Shown here piece after piece: positions 27,067 to 37,770 of a stretch of 64,000 nt of DNA; positions within the stretch are counted from its first letter, which is position 1; every line of letters starts with the position of its first letter. Made by a program: the position numbers and the translations under genes. Source of the DNA: Maridesulfovibrio sp. (lineage in GTDB: Bacteria > Desulfobacterota > Desulfovibrionia > Desulfovibrionales > Desulfovibrionaceae); contig NZ_OY781616.1 of the NCBI RefSeq assembly GCF_963677005.1, forward strand, positions 2,489,001 to 2,553,000, given 5' to 3'. The notes beneath the pieces are model-generated. The model did no database searches, was not told the DNA's origin, and saw only the letters and a program-made list of their open reading frames with translations.

Positions 27067-27525
27067 CTACAAGGTTTCAATCTTCAAAGCGTTTTTGGCC
27101 AATTTAATCTTTTCGCGCTTTTCCATATCAAGCAGCCCCTGAAAGACTTCGCTGACATCATCAGGGATATCATTCTGCAGCATGGCTTCGTAGGTTTCCA
27201 GCAGACATTTATCCAGATCAACGGCCACCTGTACGACCTGCTGGGCGGTCATGTCCGGACCGAGGTCGGCACTGAAAAATGGACTCAGGTCACACTCCTT
27301 GTTCACGTACATGAACCAGGTTGTCAGTACTTTTTCCGACAGTCCGGATTCATATTCGTCCATGATACCGGCCAGATTTTCATGGTGCCGGCTCATGTAA
27401 TCCAGAAGAAGCTTTACCCTCTCCTTTTCGACCTTGTCGGACAGTTCCTTATAAAAAGAGCCCAGCCTCTTGTGAAAGGCCTTGGTCTGTTCAATAACAT
27501 CCTTGGCGGTCTGAACTGTTGTCAT
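27067..27525 (-). CDS. Hypothetical helical protein (ferritin-like?) linked to nqr
   Basis: 152 residues, almost wholly alpha-helical by pattern, with RHHENLAGIMDEYE and several Glu/His pairs reminiscent of four-helix ferritin-like or hemerythrin-like folds, though no complete metal-ligand set is obvious. Reads in the nqr direction 16 bases after the nqrM stop, so probably the last gene of that operon. No function can be given. Confidence 0.6.
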   Translation of the reverse strand: MTTVQTAKDVIEQTKAFHKRLGSFYKELSDKVEKERVKLLLDYMSRHHENLAGIMDEYESGLSEKVLTTWFMYVNKECDLSPFFSADLGPDMTAQQVVQVAVDLDKCLLETYEAMLQNDIPDDVSEVFQGLLDMEKREKIKLAKNALKIETL

Positions 27526-27541
27526 ATGGGTTCTCCTGCTT

Positions 27542-27745
27542 TTACATCAACGGCTTCAGAGTGTTTGAATTTTCGGCACATTTCTTTTCAATATCGTACC
27601 TGCCGCATTTGCATCCCGAACCGTCTGCCGACTGGATAGTGCCGTGGCAGGAGCCACGGATGCAACCGCGCTTGAACATAACTCCTATTGCCAGAGCCGC
27701 GAAAGCGGCAACAAAAATACCTGCTGTCAGCAAAAGTGTTTCCAT
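27542..27745 (-). CDS. nqrM: NqrM, iron-site maturation protein of Na+-NQR
   Basis: 67 residues from ATG 27745 (GAGG nine bases upstream). One N-terminal membrane helix (LLLTAGIFVAAFAALAIGVMF) is followed by a Cys cluster (RGCIRGSCHG...GCKCGRYDIEKKC), the NqrM (formerly DUF539) layout. In Vibrio, NqrM is needed to deliver the Fe between NqrD and NqrE. It directly follows apbE. Confidence 0.82.
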   Translation of the reverse strand: METLLLTAGIFVAAFAALAIGVMFKRGCIRGSCHGTIQSADGSGCKCGRYDIEKKCAENSNTLKPLM

Positions 27746-27756
27746 GGGATATATCC

Positions 27757-28791
27757 TCAATTCAAAGTTTCATGTTTAGGGAAATTGCCTGTCGCGGTCT
27801 CCGCAAAACCGTCTGCTGTTTTTGCTATGAAAAACACGGACAGATTGTATTTGCGGGCCACAGCAGCGCCCTTTTCCGGTCCTAGGACCGTAAGTCCGGT
27901 AGCCAGTGCATCGGCACGGGAACAGGTGGCGTCAATAACGCTGACCGACACGAGCTTGTGGGTTATGGGCCGTCCAGTGGTCGGATCTATTATGTGTGAA
28001 TAGCGTTTGCCACCCACCTCAAAATAGTTCCGATAATCTCCGGACGTGGCCATCGCCTTGTCCGTCAGACTTATTACGGCCTGAACGGAACGTTCCATGC
28101 TCACCGGTTTTTCCACGGCAATACGCCACGGCACATTCCCCGGCTTTGTTCCGCGGGTTCGTATTTCACCGCCGATCTCGACCATAAACCCGGATACCCC
28201 CCGGCTTTCCAGCCAGTTACTGACGGCATCCACACAATACCCCTTGGCTATGGCGGCAAGGTCAAGGGTCAACCCCGGCTTCAATTTCTTAATGGCCGGA
28301 GGATCAAGCCGCACTTCAACCAAGTTGGAACCGACATCGGCCGAGGCTTGCTTGATTTCAGCCTCGCTCGGCACAATCTCGGGACGCTTGTCCGGTCCGA
28401 ATCCCCACAGATTGACAAGAGGAGCCACTGTAATGTCGAAAGCCCCGCCGGTCATACGGTTGACTTCCTTGGCGGTCGACACCACCTCAGCCAGTTCCCT
28501 GGAAACCGGGAACCAGTCCGTCTCATTGCAGGCATTGAACCGGGACAGTTCGGAATCGGGTTTAAAAAGGGACATGGCCGAATTAACACCGGCCACCACC
28601 TGCTTTACACCCCGATCCAGACTTTCGGAGGTGAGGTTCTCCGGAAGCCCGTATACAAGAATGGAGTAGGTTGTCCCGATGGCCCTTCCCTGAAGACGTA
28701 CCGGTCCCTGCTCGCTGCCGCATCCGCCTAAAAAGACGGACAGGACCAGCAGCACGGCTACTTTTACTGACAAACCCGGAAACAACTTCAT
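27757..28791 (-). CDS. apbE: ApbE, FAD:protein FMN transferase
   Basis: 344 residues. Lipobox VFLGGC near residue 24 predicts a lipoprotein at the outer face of the inner membrane. ApbE motifs GAIGTTYSI-type start, LDLAAIAKGYCVDAV, VEIGGEIRTRG and HIIDPTTGRP are present. It attaches FMN by phosphoester bond to Thr in NqrB and NqrC, both encoded just upstream. Stands 119 bases after nqrF with a stem-loop between. Confidence 0.9.
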   Translation of the reverse strand: MKLFPGLSVKVAVLLVLSVFLGGCGSEQGPVRLQGRAIGTTYSILVYGLPENLTSESLDRGVKQVVAGVNSAMSLFKPDSELSRFNACNETDWFPVSRELAEVVSTAKEVNRMTGGAFDITVAPLVNLWGFGPDKRPEIVPSEAEIKQASADVGSNLVEVRLDPPAIKKLKPGLTLDLAAIAKGYCVDAVSNWLESRGVSGFMVEIGGEIRTRGTKPGNVPWRIAVEKPVSMERSVQAVISLTDKAMATSGDYRNYFEVGGKRYSHIIDPTTGRPITHKLVSVSVIDATCSRADALATGLTVLGPEKGAAVARKYNLSVFFIAKTADGFAETATGNFPKHETLN

Positions 28792-28850
28792 GGGTAAATT
28801 CCTTATTTTTTAAACCGCCGGACACGGTCCGGGCCGATTTTCTTCCCTTT

Positions 28851-28887
28851 ATCCCGACCGACCGGGCAGATTCCGGCCGGTCGGGAT
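28851..28887 (-). terminator. Stem-loop between nqrF and apbE
   Basis: ATCCCGACCG (28851-28860) pairs with CGGTCGGGAT (28878-28887), with more pairing inside. No T-run follows on the minus strand, so it may attenuate or stabilise the upstream mRNA rather than fully terminate. Confidence 0.45.
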
Positions 28888-28910
28888 ATTTAATTCATGC
28901 ACCCCGGAGG

Positions 28911-30137
28911 CTAGCCTCCGAAGTTATCGTACATTATGTTTTCTTTCTCCACGCCCTGCGAGATAAGCATATTCTCAACAGCGGAAGCCATCATCGGCGG
29001 CCCGCACATGTAGAATTCGCAATCTTCGGGGGCTGGGTGCTGCTTGATGTAGTTGTCATAAAGAACCTGATGGATGAAGCCGGTGTATCCGGTCCAGTTG
29101 TCCTCAGGCTGCGGATCGGACAGGGCTACATGCCAGGTGAAGTTCGGGCATTCTTCGGCCAGCTTGTCGAATTCATCCACGTAGAACATCTCGCGCAGGC
29201 TGCGGGCACCGTACCAGTAGCTGATCTTACGCGTGCTGGCGAGCCGCTTGAGCTGATCGAAGATGTGCGAACGCATGGGAGCCATACCCGCACCGCCGCC
29301 TATGAAGATCATCTCGGCATCCGTATCACGGGCGAAGAATTCACCGTAAGGTCCGGAAATGGTGACCTTGTCACCCGGTTTCAGACTGTAGATGAATGAA
29401 GACATCTGCCCCGGAGGCGCATCCGGCGCAAACGGAGGCGGCGGACACACGCGGACGTTGAGCATTATGATGCCTTTTTCACCGGGATAGTTGGCCATGG
29501 AGTAAGCACGTACAATGGGTTCCTTGACCACTGAAGTGTATCTCCACAGGTCGAACTTGTCCCAGTCTCCCTTGAACTTGTCGCCCACTTCAAAATCCTT
29601 GTAGTGGACGGTATGGGCCGGGGCTTCAATCTGGATGTAACCGCCGGCGCGGAAGTCGACGTTTTCGCCTTCAGGAAGCTGCAGAGTGAGTTCCTTGATA
29701 AAGGTCGCACGGGGAATATTGGATTTGACCGTACACTCCCACTTCTTGATATCGAAGATTTCCGGCGGAACCTCGATCTTCATATCCTGTTTTACGCTTA
29801 CCTGGCAGGCAAGACGGACTCCCTCGCGGGCTTCACGTTTGCTGACATGCGAGGTCTCGGTAGGCAGGATGTCACCGCCTCCTTCAAAAACCTTGCACTT
29901 GCACTGGCCGCAGGACCCACCCCCGCCACAGGCGGAAGGCACGTATATTTCCTTTTCGGCCAGAGCACCCAGCAGTTTGGCTCCCGGTCTGACTTCAATG
30001 GTCTTTTCCGGGTCGCCGTTGATTTCAATGTTCACCTCTCCGCTCGGGACAAGTTTTGCCCGGGCCAGCAGGATGAACACGCACAGCGCAAGAACTACGC
30101 CGGTAAACATCACGACACCGAGTATTATTTCAACCAT
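28911..30137 (-). CDS. nqrF: Na+-NQR subunit F, NADH dehydrogenase
   Basis: 408 residues from ATG 30137, the usual NqrF length. An N-terminal membrane helix ([21 protein letters not shown]) is followed by a ferredoxin-type [2Fe-2S] domain ([14 protein letters not shown]...CQV), an FAD domain with RAYSMANYP, and an NADH domain with [12 protein letters not shown] and MCGPPMM. It takes electrons from NADH and passes them to the Fe in NqrD/E. Last structural nqr gene, 60 bases after nqrE. Confidence 0.95.
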   Translation of the reverse strand: MVEIILGVVMFTGVVLALCVFILLARAKLVPSGEVNIEINGDPEKTIEVRPGAKLLGALAEKEIYVPSACGGGGSCGQCKCKVFEGGGDILPTETSHVSKREAREGVRLACQVSVKQDMKIEVPPEIFDIKKWECTVKSNIPRATFIKELTLQLPEGENVDFRAGGYIQIEAPAHTVHYKDFEVGDKFKGDWDKFDLWRYTSVVKEPIVRAYSMANYPGEKGIIMLNVRVCPPPPFAPDAPPGQMSSFIYSLKPGDKVTISGPYGEFFARDTDAEMIFIGGGAGMAPMRSHIFDQLKRLASTRKISYWYGARSLREMFYVDEFDKLAEECPNFTWHVALSDPQPEDNWTGYTGFIHQVLYDNYIKQHPAPEDCEFYMCGPPMMASAVENMLISQGVEKENIMYDNFGG

Positions 30138-30197
30138 GGTTTTTCCCCACAGTTTGACGGTTCTTGTAAACAGGGACGCCCGAAGCGCCCGAAGCAC

Positions 30198-30806
30198 CTA
30201 CATCTGAATACCGGAAAACGACAGGAAGCCGAATGACATAAGGCCGACCACGATGAACGTGATGCCGAGTCCCTTGAGTCCTTCCGGTACGTCAGAGTAC
30301 TTCATCTTTTCGCGGATACCGGCCAGTACAACGATGGCCAGTGCCCAGCCCACGCCCGAACCGAACCCGAAGGTAAGCGATTCCGCAAAGTTGTAATCAC
30401 GTTCCACCATGAAGAGGGATGCTCCGAGAATGGCGCAGTTAACCGTGATCAGGGGCAGAAAGATGCCCAGGGCGTTGTAGAGCGAAGGTACATATTTATC
30501 GAGAGCCATTTCCAGAATCTGAACAATTGCCGCAATAACTCCGATATAGGAGATGAGGCCGACAAATGTCAGGTCGGTGTTGTCAAATCCGGCCCAGGAC
30601 AGAGCTCCCTCCCGCAGGAAGTAGTTGTAGAGCAGGTTGTTGACCGGAACCGTGATGGTCATGACCACGACAACGGCCACACCAAGACCCAGAGCGGTGG
30701 CAACTTTCTTGGATACTGCAAGGTAGGTGCACATACCCAGGAAGAAAGCCAGGGCCATGTTCTCGATAAAGATCGATTTGACGAATATATTAATAAGGTG
30801 TTCCAC
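30198..30806 (-). CDS. nqrE: Na+-NQR subunit E
   Basis: 202 residues with six membrane helices; the N-terminus [20 protein letters not shown] and [12 protein letters not shown] are near-identical in pattern to Vibrio NqrE. Conserved Cys residues ([13 protein letters not shown]) are those that hold the buried Fe with NqrD. Inner-membrane, part of the sodium pump. Confidence 0.95.
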   Translation of the reverse strand: MEHLINIFVKSIFIENMALAFFLGMCTYLAVSKKVATALGLGVAVVVVMTITVPVNNLLYNYFLREGALSWAGFDNTDLTFVGLISYIGVIAAIVQILEMALDKYVPSLYNALGIFLPLITVNCAILGASLFMVERDYNFAESLTFGFGSGVGWALAIVVLAGIREKMKYSDVPEGLKGLGITFIVVGLMSFGFLSFSGIQM

Positions 30807-30817
30807 GGCTCACTCCT

Positions 30818-31441
30818 TTAGCGCTTGCTGCTGTTCTTGCGCTTTTCATACTCGTTCACCGACCAGATAAGCAGGCCGATGATGAAGAAAGCGCTGGGAG
30901 GCAGAAGCATAAGCCCGTTGGGCTCGTACCAGCCGCCGGCGGAAGACAGTTTGAAAACGGTCAGTCCGAAGATCTTGCCGGAGCCGAAAAGCTCACGCAG
31001 GAAGGCGACCGTGATCAGAACCAGGCCGTAGCCCAAACCGTTCCCGATACCGTCGGCAAGGCTGAGCCGGGGCTCATTCTGCATGGCAAAAGCTTCAGCA
31101 CGCCCCATGACGATGCAGTTGGTGATGATGAGTCCGACGAAAACGGACAGCTGCTTGCTGATTCCATAAGCAAACGCCTTCAGGAACTGGTCGACGATAA
31201 TGACCAGCGTCGCGATGATGGTCATCATGACGATGATTCGGATGCTTGAAGGAATATGCTTGCGGATTGCACTGACCGATACGTTGGATGCCGCGGTGAC
31301 GAAAGTAACCGCCAGTCCCATAACAAAAGCCGTTTCCAGCTTGGTGGTGACAGCCAGAGCCGAGCAGATTCCGAGAATCTGGACGGCAATGGGGTTGTCT
31401 TCCAGAAGCGGTTTGAGAAGAACTTCCCTGAATTTAGCCAT
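30818..31441 (-). CDS. nqrD: Na+-NQR subunit D
   Basis: 207 residues starting [11 protein letters not shown] at ATG 31441, supported by GGAGGAGG upstream; the open frame runs further back into nqrC but without homology. Six helices with [13 protein letters not shown] and [13 protein letters not shown], whose Cys residues are the Fe ligands. Partner of NqrE. Overlaps the nqrC 3' end. Confidence 0.94.
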   Translation of the reverse strand: MAKFREVLLKPLLEDNPIAVQILGICSALAVTTKLETAFVMGLAVTFVTAASNVSVSAIRKHIPSSIRIIVMMTIIATLVIIVDQFLKAFAYGISKQLSVFVGLIITNCIVMGRAEAFAMQNEPRLSLADGIGNGLGYGLVLITVAFLRELFGSGKIFGLTVFKLSSAGGWYEPNGLMLLPPSAFFIIGLLIWSVNEYEKRKNSSKR

Positions 31442-32213
31442 TCTGACCTCCTCCCTCAGCGGCGAGGCGCTTGAGATAGGGCTCAAAGCCGCCCTGTCCG
31501 AGCCAGTACTGAACCAGCTTGGCAACACCGCGAGATGTCAGCGTTGCGCCGGCCAGTCCGTCCACCTTGTATTCGGCCTTGGGATCATCGGAGCCGACAT
31601 TGCCCTTGATGACGTCTATGACCGGTTCGCCATTGTCATCGTAGACTTTCTTGCCCACCCAGAGGATCTTCCAGTTGGGGTTGTCCACTTCGCCGCCCAG
31701 GCCCGGAGTTTCGGCATGTTCATAAAAACCGAAGTTCTTGACCGTATTGAAGTCCGGAGCGAGCGCGATGAATCCGTACATGGTGGACCAAAGCCCTTTT
31801 CCGTGGATAGGCAGAACAATGCGCTTCAACTCGTCGCCGTCCTTCAGCAGGTACACGTTGGCGAATTTCGCACGGCGTCCGATGCCTGCAAGGTCTTTAC
31901 CGGAAGGTATGGCGATACTGGATTCGGAATCCTTCGCCGCCTTGCGCTGGTCATAGGCAACTGGATCCATGTCCACATATTCACCGGTGGAAAGGTCCAC
32001 AACCTTGGGTTCAATCTGTTTGTAGAGTTCGTCTACAGGCACATCGTCTTTATATATGCCTGCGGCCTTGAGAATGTTTTCCTTGCGTTCCAGGACCTTG
32101 TTCTTTTCCTGGATGGATTTGAGCCCGACCGCCGCCGTGGAAACCAGCAGCGAACAGACCAGGCACAGGGAAAACGCCACAACAAAAACTTTTTTCGTGG
32201 AATCGTTAGACAC
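31434..32213 (-). CDS. nqrC: Na+-NQR subunit C, covalent FMN carrier
   Basis: 259 residues. A single N-terminal helix ([18 protein letters not shown]) anchors a periplasmic FMN-binding domain. The flavin-attachment site is GATLTS near residue 223 ([10 protein letters not shown]), where ApbE esterifies FMN to the Thr. Its start overlaps the nqrB stop by eight bases and its stop overlaps the nqrD start. Confidence 0.95.
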   Translation of the reverse strand: MSNDSTKKVFVVAFSLCLVCSLLVSTAAVGLKSIQEKNKVLERKENILKAAGIYKDDVPVDELYKQIEPKVVDLSTGEYVDMDPVAYDQRKAAKDSESSIAIPSGKDLAGIGRRAKFANVYLLKDGDELKRIVLPIHGKGLWSTMYGFIALAPDFNTVKNFGFYEHAETPGLGGEVDNPNWKILWVGKKVYDDNGEPVIDVIKGNVGSDDPKAEYKVDGLAGATLTSRGVAKLVQYWLGQGGFEPYLKRLAAEGGGQNG

Positions 32214-33405
32214 TGCGCACCATCCTTCGCTTGATATTGGCCCTCATGACAAAGTAGTCGATGATCGGGGCAAACACGTTACCGAAGAGAATCGCCAGCA
32301 TGACGCCCTCTGGATAGGCCGGGTTGACCGTTCGTATCAGGATGATCATGATCCCGATGAGCGCCCCGTAATAGAACTGTCCTTTAGGTGTCATTGACGA
32401 GGAAACAGGGTCCGTGGCCATGTAGACCATACCGAAGGCCAGTCCGCCCATGACCAGATGCCACAGGGGGCTCACGGTCATCATAGGGTTGGTGGCGCTT
32501 CCTACGGCGTTGAATACAACAGCCATGGTGAACGCACCGGCGAGAATGGATACCATGATACGCCACGAGGCGATTCCGGTAATGATCAGGACCACCCCGC
32601 CGATAAGGCAGGCCAGGGTTGAAGTTTCACCGAGTGAACCGGGAATGGTGCCGATGAAGCAGTCCCACCACGAATACTTGGCCATGACAGCGTTGATGCC
32701 GCCACCGGAAGCCAGGGCCAGCGGGGTTGCACCGGAATATCCGTCCACAGCCACCCACACGCCGTTACCGGAAATCTGTCCGGGATAGGCGAAGAAGAGG
32801 AAAGCGCGGGCAAGCAGTGCCGGGTTGAGAATGTTTTTACCTGTTCCGCCGAAGATCTCCTTGCCGATGACCACACCGAAACTGGTGGCCAGAGCCACCT
32901 GCCACAGGGGGATATGCGGCGGGACGATAAGCGGGATCAGCGATCCGGTTACCAGAAAGCCTTCGTTGATTTCATGTTTGCGCACAACGGCGAACAAAGT
33001 TTCCCAGAATCCGCCCGCGATGTTGCAGACGATGTAGATGGGAAAGAAGTAAAGAGCGCCGAGAATCACATTCGCACCGAAACTTTCCGGATTGGCTGCG
33101 AGTCCGAACATGCCCATCACACTCCAGCGCCAGCCTGTTCCGGCCTGCAGGCCCATGGCGGCCAAAGCCGAGTTGGCCTGGTATCCGGTGTTCCACATAG
33201 CCATGTAGAAACAGGGGATAAGGGCGAAGACAACCGTGATCATGACCCTCTTGAGGTCAATGGCATCTCGGGCATGGGGCGCTCCCGAACTGGTCTCCGT
33301 GGGGGAGAACAGAAAGGTGTCCACCATCTCGTAGACCGGATAGTATTTTTTATACTTTCCATCTCCGGTGACGGCACTGTGTAGTTTTTTAAGCAGAGTT
33401 CCCAT
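32206..33405 (-). CDS. nqrB: Na+-NQR subunit B, main membrane subunit
   Basis: 399 residues, about ten helices. The covalent FMN site is [10 protein letters not shown] near residue 235, with Thr as acceptor. Also binds riboflavin and forms the sodium path. N-terminal cytoplasmic stretch ([12 protein letters not shown]) as in other NqrB. Five bases after nqrA. Confidence 0.95.
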   Translation of the reverse strand: MGTLLKKLHSAVTGDGKYKKYYPVYEMVDTFLFSPTETSSGAPHARDAIDLKRVMITVVFALIPCFYMAMWNTGYQANSALAAMGLQAGTGWRWSVMGMFGLAANPESFGANVILGALYFFPIYIVCNIAGGFWETLFAVVRKHEINEGFLVTGSLIPLIVPPHIPLWQVALATSFGVVIGKEIFGGTGKNILNPALLARAFLFFAYPGQISGNGVWVAVDGYSGATPLALASGGGINAVMAKYSWWDCFIGTIPGSLGETSTLACLIGGVVLIITGIASWRIMVSILAGAFTMAVVFNAVGSATNPMMTVSPLWHLVMGGLAFGMVYMATDPVSSSMTPKGQFYYGALIGIMIILIRTVNPAYPEGVMLAILFGNVFAPIIDYFVMRANIKRRMVRSV

Positions 33406-33410
33406 AGATC

Positions 33411-34754
33411 CTATCCTTCCTTCTCGATAAGAGTGAGGACTTCGCGCAGCATGAGCCCGAAATCGTTCTTGCCGCAGTCCACAAAGGACAGCAGGGCGAC
33501 GTCTTCCTCATCGAGTTCCAGGCAGCCGAGCGCCTGGGCTTCATCCGTGTCCATTACGGCCAGCGCACGCACGAGATACGTCGGCAGGATGTCCAGCGGC
33601 ATGACCTCGTCAAACGCTCCGGTCGGGAAGATGGCACGATGGCTGCCGCCCAGAAGAGTGTTCAGCGCAAAACGGCGGCCCTTGTTGCGGAACGCAGACA
33701 GGAACACGGACTTTGACGAGAACTTGTTTCCGCCCGGAGCCATCCAGCCCATGAACTCGCTTTTGCCGCCTTCGGCAATGGCTGTGATCTGGGAATGGAA
33801 CCGGCCGAGAAAGGCCAGACAATCGTCGGCCTTGAAACCGGAAAGTATTGATCCGGAAATTACCCGGACATCACCGTTAAGCAGTTCTCCGAAAAGAATG
33901 TCGCCGATATTCGCGCCCAGACGGGTCTTGATTATGCGCGGATTGGCGACCATCGGACCGGCCAGGGAGATATATCTTTCCGTAGCCAGTCTGCCCGTGG
34001 TGAAAAGCTTGCCGATGGCGATAACGTCCTGGCAGTTCAGATGCCAGACCGTCTTGTTCGGCCCTACGGGATCTATGAAGTGGATGTGGGTACCGGCCAG
34101 ACCTGCAGGATGCGGCCCGGAAAAAATCCGGAGCTTCACGTCCTGAATGAGCGGCAGGGTGACTCCGTCTGCTGCGCAGACGTTCACGTCGCCGTCGGTG
34201 AGCCGGGTAAGAATTTTCAGGCCGTCCAGCCATGCATCGGAATCCTTCCAGATTATGGGGACGGGGTTTGCGGCCAGCGGATTGGTATCCATGGCCGTTA
34301 CAAAAATGGAATGCGGAACTGATCCGGGAACCGGGGTCTTGCTCATCGGGCGCGTGCGGAATGCCGTCCACATGCCCGAGGCTACCAGGTTGTCTGCAAC
34401 GGTCTGGCGGTCCAGCCCGGACAGTTTTTCCGATTCATATACCGGAAATTCAACCGCTCCGGCAGATTCGTCCAATTCGATGACCACGGACTGCAACGCC
34501 CTGCAATCACCTCGATTGATGGCAACGACCCTGCCCGCTCCCGGTGCCGTAAAAACGACGCCTTCGGTCTTCTTGTCCATAAAGACCGGCTGGCCGAGCT
34601 TAACCGTATCCCCCTCGGAAACAACCATGCTGGGCTTCATGCCGACATAGTCACTGCCAAGGACCGCTACGGTACGCGGAGGATTTCCCTCGAAGAAATC
34701 CGGCGCAGGCTCGCCCGAGATAGGAATATCGAGTCCTTTCTTGAGTTTTATCAT
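33411..34754 (-). CDS. nqrA: Na+-NQR subunit A
   Basis: 447 residues from ATG 34754 ([12 protein letters not shown]), the conserved start; AAGGTG lies upstream, and a GTG three codons earlier is possible. Soluble peripheral subunit with a barrel-sandwich hybrid domain near residues 30-110, implicated in quinone binding. First gene of a co-directional nqrABCDEF-apbE-nqrM operon. Presence of NQR marks use of sodium motive force. Confidence 0.94.
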   Translation of the reverse strand: MIKLKKGLDIPISGEPAPDFFEGNPPRTVAVLGSDYVGMKPSMVVSEGDTVKLGQPVFMDKKTEGVVFTAPGAGRVVAINRGDCRALQSVVIELDESAGAVEFPVYESEKLSGLDRQTVADNLVASGMWTAFRTRPMSKTPVPGSVPHSIFVTAMDTNPLAANPVPIIWKDSDAWLDGLKILTRLTDGDVNVCAADGVTLPLIQDVKLRIFSGPHPAGLAGTHIHFIDPVGPNKTVWHLNCQDVIAIGKLFTTGRLATERYISLAGPMVANPRIIKTRLGANIGDILFGELLNGDVRVISGSILSGFKADDCLAFLGRFHSQITAIAEGGKSEFMGWMAPGGNKFSSKSVFLSAFRNKGRRFALNTLLGGSHRAIFPTGAFDEVMPLDILPTYLVRALAVMDTDEAQALGCLELDEEDVALLSFVDCGKNDFGLMLREVLTLIEKEG

Positions 34755-35135
34755 GGAAAACACACCTTGTCCCTAAAGGTTACAACGGACTTTAATTCGG
34801 GTGCAACAGATCAATACGCATAGGCTATGACGCCCTGGCGCATCCTGGACAGGTGGACTGTGAGATTTCATCTTGTTCCGTGTGTACGAATAAAGAAATC
34901 CGTTTGAGTGGGATAAATCACACGGAGATTTTTGCGTTGGAATTGAAGCCTATCTTCAACAAAATGTTACGTCAAGATTTTGTGAAAATTTTCTCCTGAA
35001 CATTTGCAAAAAAAGAGACAACATGCCGGAATAAACCGGAATCATGCGCATTAAGCTCGTGTTACGCCAAGAAGGAGAGGTGAAAAAAAGACCAGGCATG
35101 CAGAAAAAAACACCCTGTTTCCGAAAATCTCTTTT
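34755..35135. other. Non-coding region upstream of nqrA
   Basis: About 380 A+T-rich bases that must hold the nqr promoter. No clear -35/-10 or sigma54 element, and no operator, could be defended by eye. Confidence 0.4.
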
Positions 35136-35164
35136 AAAAAAACGAGGCTATTGCCTTAACCTCG
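35136..35164 (-). terminator. Rho-independent terminator for leftward MFS transcript
   Basis: Minus strand CGAGG...CCTCG hairpin (35143-35164) followed by seven T (35136-35142). About 250 bases after the MFS stop; it also keeps that transcript out of nqr. Confidence 0.7.
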
Positions 35165-35194
35165 CAAGGTATTCGATTTAAGTGGATACTTTAA

Positions 35195-35400
35195 ATGCCG
35201 CCTTTTTCAACAACTAGGGATTCCAAAGGCCCATCAGCCCTTAGGCGAGAAGCTTTGCTTCGAGTCTTAGGGATGTGGAGAGCAGAGATGGATTATCCCC
35301 TTTGGCTGCCAGCGGCGAAATCCGTTTATCAAAAGCGCGAAGCGCATCAAATCCAGTGTGTTAAATGTTTTTTTCTGGGTAAAGACATCATATTCAAAAA
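35195..35400. repeat. Folded intergenic element, possibly repetitive
   Basis: Nested inverted pairs: CCAAAGG (35223) with CCTTTGG (35299), an inner imperfect hairpin (CCCTTAGGC...GTCTTAGGG, about 35237-35272) with AAGCTTTGCTT at its tip, and GCGCGAAGCGC (about 35336). No protein is credible. It lies within the MFS 3' untranslated region. It looks like a dispersed intergenic repeat, but only a genome-wide comparison can show this. Confidence 0.4.
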
Positions 35401-35417
35401 AAACGGAACAAAAGCTT

Positions 35418-36620
35418 TTATTCGGCGTAAAGTCTCCTGCTCATAACCAGAAAAGTGGGTAAAAGACACAACCCGCTGAAAAGCGCGACCAGCTCGAAGG
35501 CATCCGCCATTCCCCCGTTTCGCACAGCAAGACCGGACAATGCCGGCCCAAGGACGAAACCTAGATTGGAAGCACCAAGAAAGACGCCCATCACGCTTCC
35601 TTTGGCCGGTCCCATCTCGGAGGCAAGCGACATGGAAGCCGGGAGAGACAGCGCAGACCCGAATCCCATCAAGGCTGCAAGCCCGGCAAAGCTCCACACC
35701 GAAACAGGCTGCCCGAATGCGAAAAGGCAGGCCGCACATATGCCCATACCCAGAAAGGTAAGCCCGGATTTATCACGAACATCCGCCCAGCGGCTGGTCA
35801 CCGGCATGCCTACAATAATCATGATATTGGGCAGGGCAAACAAAAGCCCGGCAAGCATGCCGTCAAGGCCGAAACGCTCATTGATCAGACGCGGCAGAAA
35901 GGTGATGACAACGGATGCCCCTGTTGTGCGTCCCAGAACAGCCAGAAGCAGGGAAAGAAAAGACATGTCCCGCCATGGAGGACCGCCCTTTGCTTTATCT
36001 TTCCGCATGGAGCTGACAGGAGAAGATGTGCTGGCACGCAGAAAGGCCAGAAAGGCAAGCCCCATACCCACGCCGGGGCAGAACAGAATCAGGGACTGTA
36101 TTCCCCCCTGCAGGTTGACGGCCAGTCCACCGACAAGCGGCCCGGTAACCAGAGCGGCGTAAAGAAAGGTATTGTATGCCCCGAACAGCCGCCCCCGCCT
36201 TTCATCGGGAACACAATCGCCAAGCAGAGACATGCTGACCGGCTTGACGATACCGGAACAGAATCCGAGGCTGATCTGGATGACTCCCAGAGTTTCCGTT
36301 GCAGGAAAAAAAAACTGCAGCAATGGAACTGCCGCCCCCAGCCCCGTTGCGGTGAGCAGCATAGGCATGGGACCGATGAAATCGGCACAGTAGCCGGCCA
36401 ATGGGGCAAGCACCAGCCGGGCAAGGAAATAGCCGGAAAAAGCGAGTCCCAGCCAATATGAGGAAAGTCCTGATGATCCGGCACTCAGGGACATGGCAAA
36501 AGTAAAGGCCCCCACACCGAGAGTGGAAAAAAAAGCGGCGGCAAGCACTCCCTGAGCGGTACGCCTCCGGGATTCGGAACATTCATCAAGCATGCCCCGC
36601 CAGAACAGATCAAGCCTCAT
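35418..36620 (-). CDS. MFS transporter
   Basis: 400 residues from ATG 36620 (GGAGG nine bases upstream); the frame extends to 36746 without homology. Twelve hydrophobic helices, with DERRGRLFGAYNTF after the first half matching the MFS loop signature, and a second copy-like SEMGPAKGSVMGVFLGA in the C-half. Probably a drug or metabolite exporter of the DHA1 sort; substrate unknown. Stands alone. Confidence 0.82.
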   Translation of the reverse strand: MRLDLFWRGMLDECSESRRRTAQGVLAAAFFSTLGVGAFTFAMSLSAGSSGLSSYWLGLAFSGYFLARLVLAPLAGYCADFIGPMPMLLTATGLGAAVPLLQFFFPATETLGVIQISLGFCSGIVKPVSMSLLGDCVPDERRGRLFGAYNTFLYAALVTGPLVGGLAVNLQGGIQSLILFCPGVGMGLAFLAFLRASTSSPVSSMRKDKAKGGPPWRDMSFLSLLLAVLGRTTGASVVITFLPRLINERFGLDGMLAGLLFALPNIMIIVGMPVTSRWADVRDKSGLTFLGMGICAACLFAFGQPVSVWSFAGLAALMGFGSALSLPASMSLASEMGPAKGSVMGVFLGASNLGFVLGPALSGLAVRNGGMADAFELVALFSGLCLLPTFLVMSRRLYAE

Positions 36621-37389
36621 CCTGCAGAACCTCCATAACTTTCCGCTTATACGGGATTTCTGCATACGTCTTTTCCTGATGACGGGCCAGTCTATTTTTT
36701 GTTGCAGCGACAGAGAAAGCAAGAAATTCATTACGGGCGGCGACATTTTCCAGCGCCACTGAAAAGCAAGGATATCCTGAAGACCGAGTCGAAAATACTA
36801 TTCTTTCAAGAATTCCAGATGAAGGCTATTACCCACACAAAACTCAGCATGTGGAGGATATTTATCCGCAGTCCGAGAGGATATTCCGGAAATAAACCTT
36901 TCCAGTGGAAATAAATGCCTCACGGCCTCGACATGGTGAAGGAGCAGAAATACCGGTACAAAACCGGACACACAACTGCACTGCACAGCAGATTCTGCAA
37001 ATTACAAGCCTCGTTACCGTCTTATGAGTGCCCGGCAATTCCACAGGAACAGCTTCCAGATATTTTTATTTCCAACAAGTCTAGCAAGTTACAGCTATCC
37101 AAAAGAGCACAATCGGTACTGTACCCAAAAGCCTGAGAATGAAAGCCTCTCTGTTCGTGTCATTCTGACCCATTACGATAAGACAAATGGGTTAAAAATA
37201 CCGCATCAAAGATAACGCACTGAAATATAAAATATTTTCTTGAGCAACATCTTGCAGGCAAATGAGGAACATGTTTGCAGATTTATATGCTGCTAATTTT
37301 TCGGCCCACTCCGAACCACCTGAATAACAGTCAACAGCCCGTTATTAAATAATAAAACAATTTGGTTCATATTTTGCTATACTATTTCA

Positions 37390-37770
37390 ACCTGCGTTGG
37401 GTGGACTGTATGATGAAAACATCAAGTGGGGATGTTTTATGTACAACTTTAACAGACAGGAGTGTATGCTGAAAAAATATTTTATTTAAAACCATAGAAT
37501 TGTAATCCCAATTTTCGTTTTTGATGATTGTGAATAATTATATCAACTATTCATAAAAATATCTGGAACGTGTATCGAGTAAAATATTTATTTTATCCGA
37601 TTTATTTTCTGATTGGGATTTTATTTATATAGTTCTGCAGGTGAATAATTACCTGCTAACGATTTTCCTGAAAATTTTGTCGCATTTCAATGAAATGTGT
37701 ACAGCGGTATATGTTGGCTTAATCAGTAAAATTAAAGGGTTGATATCTTCCAGGATATCAGCCCTTTAAT
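37390..37770 (+). ncRNA. Candidate small transcript
   Basis: A transcript unit is suggested, not shown. TATACT near 37377 could be a -10 box, AAAACATC (37416-37423) and GATGTTTT (37431-37438) form an eight-base stem, and a strong terminator ends it. A 20-codon frame (starting MMKTSSGD, about 37411) and a 16-codon frame (about 37440) lie inside, either of which could be a leader or chance. No known RNA family is recognised. Confidence 0.25.
37732..37770 (+). terminator. Strong rho-independent terminator without an obvious gene
   Basis: TTAAAGGGTTGATATC pairs with GATATCAGCCCTTTAA (one G-T-type bulge) around TTCCAG, followed by five T. One of the best terminators in the window although no gene precedes it within 1 kb. 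Confidence 0.8.

Noticed and set aside
26998-34763. Rnf complex instead of NQR
   Set aside because: Covalent-FMN subunits NqrB/C, the FAD-type NqrF with [2Fe-2S], NqrA and NqrM identify NQR; no RnfB or RnfC polyferredoxins are present.
36798-37215. Several 60-70-codon frames after the MFS gene
   Set aside because: No ribosome-binding sites, no domains and mixed composition; treated as non-coding.
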